Of a DNA stretch of 24,947 nucleotides, positions 19,491 to 24,947 are shown piece after piece (position 1 is the first letter of the stretch; every line of letters begins with the position of its first letter). The position numbers were made by a program, and so were the translations under genes. Under the pieces are notes generated by a model. The model was not told the origin of the DNA. It searched no databases and saw only the letters and a list, made by a program, of their open reading frames with translations. Source of the stretch: Fragilariopsis cylindrus CCMP1102 (Eukaryota; Bacillariophyta; Bacillariophyceae; Bacillariales; Bacillariaceae); the NCBI GenBank assembly GCA_900095095.1, contig FMBT01000681.1:1-24947 (forward strand), in the 5' to 3' direction.

Positions 19491-21030
19491 ATGGGAAGAC
19501 GATCATCAACCAAGGGATCAGCTAACAAGGAGATTGATTCGACCTCGCACCGGATTGTTCCTACGTAAGTTACCAGAAGTTAGCTGCAGTTGACAGCACA
19601 TTGTTGCATACAGTATTAATATGACATGACGTACTGTACGTTGCGCTACCTGTACTACTTTACTACCGCAGTATATGAGACGATTGACCATGCACTTCCT
19701 TATTCCATCTTTAAATAGTAATTTGGACTAGCTTTATTATTGTATACAATACTACTGTAGTACAGCAGAATGCATGCATGCATGCATGTGATTATTATAT
19801 CACTACCGTACTGTGCGAGAGGATCGAGGAAAGAAGCTGCATATCACATGGGCATACACATACATGCATACATGCATCTGGCTTTTAAATTATGCAATGC
19901 TTGTTACGTGATTGTGGTGTGGTGTGGTGCGATTTCCTTGAAAGTGAACTATAGATTCTTCATTTATTTATTCACATTCATCCTATCGTTACTCCCTTCT
20001 ATTCTTCTTTTCATATATCTTTTTTCATTCGATTCAAAAATGGCACAGCTGTTGGCGTGTGATTATTCCTCTTGGGTTGGCACTTATTTTTATTGTCCAT
20101 CTTTCCAGGAACATTTATATTGATAGCTCCAACTTGAAGAATAGATTCCTACCTAATGATGCTTCCGAAGGATCATCAAGCGAATTGTTGGTGAGCAACA
20201 AATCATCATCAGAGACAGAGACAGTCACACTACTGAAACGATGGAACAAATATATGCGCACCTATCGTTATATTGCTGCTTCTCCTCGCTTTGATTATCC
20301 TTATTGGATGTATCCTACCAAAGAATGTGGAAGTGGTCCTAGTTTTGAGAACTTCTTCAAACTACCCCTTCAGGTTCGGTCCAGGTTAGGCGAAGATAGT
20401 TTTATTTATAAAACTTTCTTCCAGGATAAAAATATTACCAGTGACGATGGAACCTACATTGAACTCGGTGCCTACGACGGCAGCACGGAATCGAATACGC
20501 ACTTTTTTGACAAGTGTCTAGGTTGGAAGGGGTTATTGATTGAAGGGAATCCTGAAAATTATAACAAAGTCATCGCCAATCGACCCTTTGCCAATAAAAT
20601 GAGTTTTGCACCCAGTTGCAGTGCCGAGTATGAGAGAGTGAATCACACCGTACCGTTTTACCGGTATCCCATGACCAATGTTGGAATGGCAGACACTGCC
20701 AAAACCTATCAAGGGAAACCAACCGTGAATGTACCATGTGGTCCACTACACCCGGTGCTGGAGGATGTGTTTCAAGAGAAACCCATTTTATTCTTCAGTC
20801 TGGACGTAGAGGGAGCTGAGAAAATGGTACTAGATACCATCGATTTTAAAAAGGTTCTCATTTATGTGCTGATGATTGAAATCAAAAACAATGACTGTAA
20901 AAATGACTCCTGCCTTGTTCGACAGCAGGTGAGGGCTCATATGGAGAAAGAAGGGTACAAACGATACGAGGGTTTGGTAGAAGCATCCGATATTTACGTT
21001 CATCCAAAGAGTCCGTATCAGATCCCATAA
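19491..21030 (+). CDS. FkbM-like methyltransferase, type II membrane protein, two exons
   Basis: Exon 1 (19491-19564) reads MGRRSSTKGSANKEIDSTSH and ends CCT AC|GTAAGT. Exon 2 (20049-21030) follows a CACAG acceptor, and the join is in frame (351 aa). Translation without exon 1 would start inside the membrane segment, so the spliced start is preferred. A basic cytosolic tail of 28 residues is followed by one hydrophobic segment, VIIPLGLALIFIVHL (29-43), as in Golgi type II enzymes. The catalytic part has YIELGAYDG (161-169, the SAM-binding glycine motif), LLIEGNP (187-193) and FFSLDVEGAE (273-282), all typical of FkbM-family O-methyltransferases. The substrate may be a sugar hydroxyl on a secreted glycan, but this is inference. 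The 484-nt intron is much longer than others here and carries a GCAT repeat. Confidence 0.85.
19770..19788 (+). repeat. (ATGC)n run in the FkbM intron
   Basis: Four to five ATGC units form a self-complementary run, with further CATACATG repeats near 19856-19877. It lies inside the 484-nt intron of the FkbM gene. Confidence 0.8.
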
Positions 21031-21711
21031 TAATACAATTCGAGAAATCAATACTACTACCGATAACAATAACAATGAAAATAATAGCAACATTAATAAT
21101 TGAGGGAGCATACATGCCGAGTTGTTCGCTGCCACTACAAACGAACCAATGAACGAACGGCGTATGGAGACACACACATGGCATTGATGGAGATACGTTG
21201 TTTGTTTGCTTCCTATGATAGCTGATCAATTCTCATTCCTCATTTATCTTGATATTGTGCGTACGTACGTAAGCAGAAGATAACTAAAACGAAATAAGGC
21301 ACATATCGGTTGGATAGTAAAAACAGCATAGTAACGATCCAACAGAAACGTGCCTATGGCTACGTTTTTCGATCGAGCAATGGTAGAAAGTAGCGTACGA
21401 TTGTCACTTGGATCGAAAACTTTATACTTAAAGTACTTTATGCACATACATGGGAACTACTTCCTTCAGTATTGTTCACTTTAGACCGAGTTAACACCGT
21501 CTTCTCTTTGTAGTTGAAACATGCTAAAAATAATGTGCAAGTTGTATTATGAAATGTTATACTGTAGATGGTAATACCAATAGCATAGAAGAAAAAAAAA
21601 CTGATTTCAGTATCGATCATGCACGTCAGTTTGAATAAAATTATACTGTAATTTTTGAAAATTCCCTTCCATTAAATTTTAAATGAACTACTGAATCATT
21701 AATATACGTAT
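21031..21711. other. Convergent intergenic region, FkbM and DUF6824 genes
   Basis: About 680 bp shared by the 3' ends of two convergent genes. It contains a GTACGTACGTA run near 21257-21270 and TACTGTA at 21560 and 21644. No coding frame in it looks real. Confidence 0.35.
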
Positions 21712-23661
21712 TTAAAGATTCAGACGTTCAGACGAGGCCAAATCTAGAGCATCTAAATCGGCAGACATCATCGCCGAAGACATAAACGACTTATCCATGA
21801 ATGATCTATCGTCTGGCATTTGAGATGATGTAGGATAATTTAAACCTGCCGCTGCTAACCATTGTGTTGATGACGCATTAGACTGAACGTCCATTAACGA
21901 TCCAATCGACATCGCACTCGAATTACGAGCCCCTATCCGACTACCACCACCACCACCCGAATTTTTTAAGGCTGTTTCGGCGGCAAGGAGATCCTCCTCA
22001 CCTTCCATGATTGATTTCCAATTCTCCCCCTCAACGACACAGTTCATATCCGGGAAGCTATTTGACCGAGTTAAAGAGCCACCGAAACTTTTGATTGATC
22101 CACTTAATCCTGATCCACTCATCGCCATCGGATCGTACTGCTGCTGCTGCTGCTTATTATTATTATAATTATTAATACTTGTAGTTCCTCTTAAACTGTT
22201 TAGTCTTAAACTATTAGTGAGAGAGAAATTTGACTTTAACGACATATTCATCATACTCGAGTCACCAATTCCGCTTCCCAACATACCTGATGAAGGCTCA
22301 CTGATACCAGAGATGGAACTCACAGTGTTGTCATCATAATTCAATATTTTTTGACCTTCCGGATCGTGAAATCCTCGACCAAAGGCAACATCATCTGGAT
22401 TTACTTCTTTTCTGGATCGACCACCAGACGGTCTACTACCGTATCCGTATGGTGCTGCGTATTGCTGATTAGTAGTTGTTGAACCGGCCTGTGACAATGC
22501 CTCCATCGCCTTTCTTGAAGCAGACGCGACCTTGTTGGAAACAGATTGTGCTCCTGCAAACATTTGATTTGGGAAAGAAGATGATGGATGATTCACTTGA
22601 GAGGATGGTACTTGAATAGGAATGTTACGAGTTGCAAATCCTTGTTGCTGTTGTTGATGATGTTGATGCTGCTGTTGATTCTGCTGTTGTGAAGGCTGCT
22701 GCTGTTGTTGAAGGTGTTGCTGTTGCGCGGGATGCGACATTGCATAATTAATATTATTGTTGATGTTAATATTGTTGTTTCCCCCTTGAGGCAGGAACGG
22801 TGGAGGCATGGATATTTGAGCCTGATAATCTGGATGAGGCTTTTGCATATTATTATTACTATTATTATTAGTATTCCCCTCTTGTCCCTGCGGCCAGACT
22901 GCTTGTAGATTCTGTTGTGGTGGTCCAGTAATGGTATTCCCACGACGAGATCCACGAGGCGACAGTGATTTGCTCTTCGTTGTGTCACCTATCTTCTTCG
23001 TATTCATCGGAATCATCGTATCGTCGAATGAATCATAAGATCCGGTTGTCCCGCCAATCTCCGGTCGAATATCTGGAGCATCCTCCCGAAGTGCTTGACC
23101 AGTCTTCTTGATCGCCTTTGCGTCACCAATATCAAACCATAATTCGGTACCCTTGTCTTCCTTCAAGAATCGTCCCGGTGGGTCCATCGTACGAATATCA
23201 TTGACGATGCCAGCGGCGATATGAGCTTTTTCTAGTTTCTTGGTAGAGGGAGCTAAATATTCTTTCTTCTTTGAGTGAATGGTATCTCGAAATTGCACAT
23301 TTCCAGCGTGGCTGTTGATGCGTCCACCACGACCACACAGCACATCATTTTCATTGGGATCAGCGATGGGTCCAATCCCACGCGGTGGCACATTCAAGAC
23401 CGGTCGAGGTTGTGCTGTTGATTTTCTCCCCGATGCTGCTGCGTTGTTGTCATCTGCCATTGTAGCAGTAGCAGTAGGATTGCCGTTACCGTTGCTGTTA
23501 CTGTTATTCCAGAGAGATTCGACGACAACAGCTGCGGCTTGTCGTCTCTGACGTTTACGGTTATACTGTTGATAAGAAACACAGGAATCCAATTGGTTAG
23601 TAACATCATCGTAAGGATGATCAAACGTGAATTGTTGATCGAATGGATAAGGACGACGCAT
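21712..23661 (-). CDS. DUF6824 domain protein, 649 aa, intronless
   Basis: The protein has one recognisable domain, DUF6824, at about residues 104-193. It begins NENDVLCGRGGRINSHAGN, then QFRDTI, a conserved basic stretch, PPGRFL and ELWFDIGDAKAIKKTGQALRE. This domain is best known from diatoms, where it is multicopy; its biochemical role is not established. The remaining two-thirds is low complexity: Asn/Thr/Ala-rich before the domain, Asn-rich and a long Gln/His-rich tract around 310-345 after it, then Ser/Gly/Leu-rich sequence. KRQRRQ at 36-41 is a possible nuclear signal. The layout (short conserved domain, long disordered Gln-rich tail) resembles a transcriptional regulator, but that is inference. 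A second NPDDVAFGRG near residue 430 echoes the domain's start. The start is the ATG at 23661. Confidence 0.88.
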   Translation of the reverse strand: MRRPYPFDQQFTFDHPYDDVTNQLDSCVSYQQYNRKRQRRQAAAVVVESLWNNSNSNGNGNPTATATMADDNNAAASGRKSTAQPRPVLNVPPRGIGPIADPNENDVLCGRGGRINSHAGNVQFRDTIHSKKKEYLAPSTKKLEKAHIAAGIVNDIRTMDPPGRFLKEDKGTELWFDIGDAKAIKKTGQALREDAPDIRPEIGGTTGSYDSFDDTMIPMNTKKIGDTTKSKSLSPRGSRRGNTITGPPQQNLQAVWPQGQEGNTNNNSNNNMQKPHPDYQAQISMPPPFLPQGGNNNININNNINYAMSHPAQQQHLQQQQQPSQQQNQQQHQHHQQQQQGFATRNIPIQVPSSQVNHPSSSFPNQMFAGAQSVSNKVASASRKAMEALSQAGSTTTNQQYAAPYGYGSRPSGGRSRKEVNPDDVAFGRGFHDPEGQKILNYDDNTVSSISGISEPSSGMLGSGIGDSSMMNMSLKSNFSLTNSLRLNSLRGTTSINNYNNNKQQQQQYDPMAMSGSGLSGSIKSFGGSLTRSNSFPDMNCVVEGENWKSIMEGEEDLLAAETALKNSGGGGGSRIGARNSSAMSIGSLMDVQSNASSTQWLAAAGLNYPTSSQMPDDRSFMDKSFMSSAMMSADLDALDLASSERLNL

Positions 23662-24737
23662 AATTCTTTCGTAAACGATGTTTTTTTGTTTTAAGTGGTC
23701 GAAAAGTGAAGTGAAGTGATAGCTTTGAATGAACGATGAATTGTTTTTTCTTTGTGCTTGTAAGTTGTGTTATAATTATTTTTGTGAGACCGGTATGAGA
23801 ATCATTTCGAGAACTGCATCCGATTACCGGTATGCAATATCTCTTTGACACTTTAAGTTGGTAGACTGCATAAAGAGCTACAGTGGAATTCCAATCTTGC
23901 GCTCAACCAATCGTGCATGTTTTATTACACGCCATGTGACTGAACCCTTCACAAACACAAATCCTAAACTTTAATCATAATTGCAATCAACTCGACTCAT
24001 TCGACTATAACTACAACAACTAGGAGAATGCATTACTGTACAATACAGTATTGACGACAAAAACGAAAATCATGTGCGCTCAATGAAAGACATAACGTCG
24101 TGTCTGTTCTGTTGCCGTTTTACCTACCATTTTGATGCAAGCCTATTCCTCCCTCAATATCGGAATTACAAGAGAAAGACAATGATTCGTAATAGTGTTA
24201 TTGTCGATTCCTTTGTCGAATGATTTCGTTGTTTGTGTTTTGTGTCGGCGGAGTGTTTCTGATTGCTTGTTGGAAGCAATAATGATGTCAATTGTACTTG
24301 TACGTTAAACGGTATGTGAAATAGATTCGCTCGCTTCTTTGATACGACTGACTCCTTGAATTATGGCATGCATGCGTGAAAGGCAAAAAAGAGGAGTAGT
24401 ACAGCTATTTTGAACGCCACGCACCAGCATCCGGGTTTCCTTTTTTTTTTCAACGCCAATTAGCGCGGTCTCATTCAACAAAAAAAGAAAATTCTTTCAC
24501 ACAAAATTTAATCTTCACTTCTTTGAGATGATGTTTTGGAGTTTTGAGGAGACGACCACACAAAATTGAGCGATGGGAGACGCTAGCACGTGGGTCCGTA
24601 AAAAAGACATATATGTCTACTCTCTAGAGTTCAGAATGAGTGGTACTCAAACGAAAATCTAAAAAAGGAGTTGTTAGTGTTTTTAATTTATGGGAAGGTA
24701 ATTCTTTTACCTCTCTTTACACTTTAAAACCTATCCT
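23662..24737. other. Upstream region of the DUF6824 gene
   Basis: About 1.1 kb without a convincing gene. It should hold the promoter of the minus-strand DUF6824 gene and the 3' UTR of whatever lies at the right edge. Paired TACTGTA (24034) and TACAGTA (24044) sit 3 bp apart as an inverted repeat. ACCGGTA-type motifs occur near 23790 and 23825. A GCATGCATGC run lies near 24365. Confidence 0.35.
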
Positions 24738-24947
24738 TTACTTCTTCATAAAATCTACTTGACGAGAACTGAACATAATCAAAGTACCAAACAAATATTG
24801 AAATGACACATTCACATCATTCGAAACACCACCAAACAACAACAAAGAAAACGATGGCGACAATCCAAACACGATGGTGATGACGCTACTTTCCTTCATA
24901 CCATGCAGAGCTGTATCCGACGGTGTCATCTGCTTATAGTACCTACA
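24738..24947 (-). CDS. Possible C-terminus of a membrane protein, cut by the window edge
   Basis: The minus-strand frame is open from the window edge (CRYYKQMTPSD) to TAA at 24740-24738, about 69 codons. It contains two hydrophobic stretches (VITIVFGLSPSFSLLLFGG and FQYLFGTLIMF), and ends QVDFMKK. This could be the last transmembrane helices of a transporter or other membrane protein. No family is recognised, and a chance frame is possible. Confidence 0.3.
   Translation of the reverse strand, partial: CRYYKQMTPSDTALHGMKESSVITIVFGLSPSFSLLLFGGVSNDVNVSFQYLFGTLIMFSSRQVDFMKK

Noticed and set aside
1..24947. tRNA, rRNA or other structured RNA genes
   Set aside because: I looked for B-box-like GGTTCGA sequences and rRNA-like stretches and found none convincing. 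A covariance-model scan would be needed to exclude small RNAs.

Overview
The window looks like nuclear DNA of a diatom, most likely a raphid pennate related to Pseudo-nitzschia or Fragilariopsis (organism is inference). Four things point there. It carries a Ty1/copia reverse transcriptase of the type common in diatoms and a DUF6824 protein, a domain I know mainly from diatoms. It also carries an F-box-like protein whose layout I associate with an expanded pennate-diatom family. Most introns are about 100-190 nt, with GTAAG-type donors and, in two cases, a TACTAAT branch site.

Layout, left to right. Positions 1-2147 hold the 3' half of a copia retrotransposon and its 3' LTR. The LTR, with a CRE palindrome and a TATA box, ends about 100 bp before an OTU-family cysteine protease gene (2248-3227, +) that is split by a frame change in a T6 run. 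Convergent to it are, on the minus strand, a two-exon F-box-like gene (5117-3365), a secreted-protein gene (6383-5311, hidden first exon, one frameshift), a decayed unassigned coding tract (about 7951-6995) and a large four-exon gene (13886-8685). The large gene encodes an RS/RGG, Gly/Asn and Asp-rich protein with a possible Cys-His-Asp hydrolase-like C-terminus. Two of its exons and two of its introns are tandem copies of one another.

The right half holds a five-exon M6-family (immune inhibitor A-like) secreted metalloprotease (15856-18684, +) and a two-exon type II membrane FkbM-like methyltransferase (19491-21030, +). After these come the intronless DUF6824 gene (23661-21712, -) and the possible C-terminus of a membrane protein cut by the right edge.

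These are separate eukaryotic genes, not an operon, and no shared pathway is visible. The most interesting signals are four. Symmetric phase-1 exons are tandemly duplicated, together with their introns, in the RS/RGG gene. Sequence from those exons recurs in the second exon of the F-box-like gene 8 kb away. Three genes each have one single-base frame break in a homopolymer, one of them inside a T_TTT_TTG slippery heptamer. The 7-mer TACAGTA/TACTGTA occurs about 23 times, almost all outside coding exons. All exon joins were read by eye from splice motifs and frame continuity and need RNA evidence.
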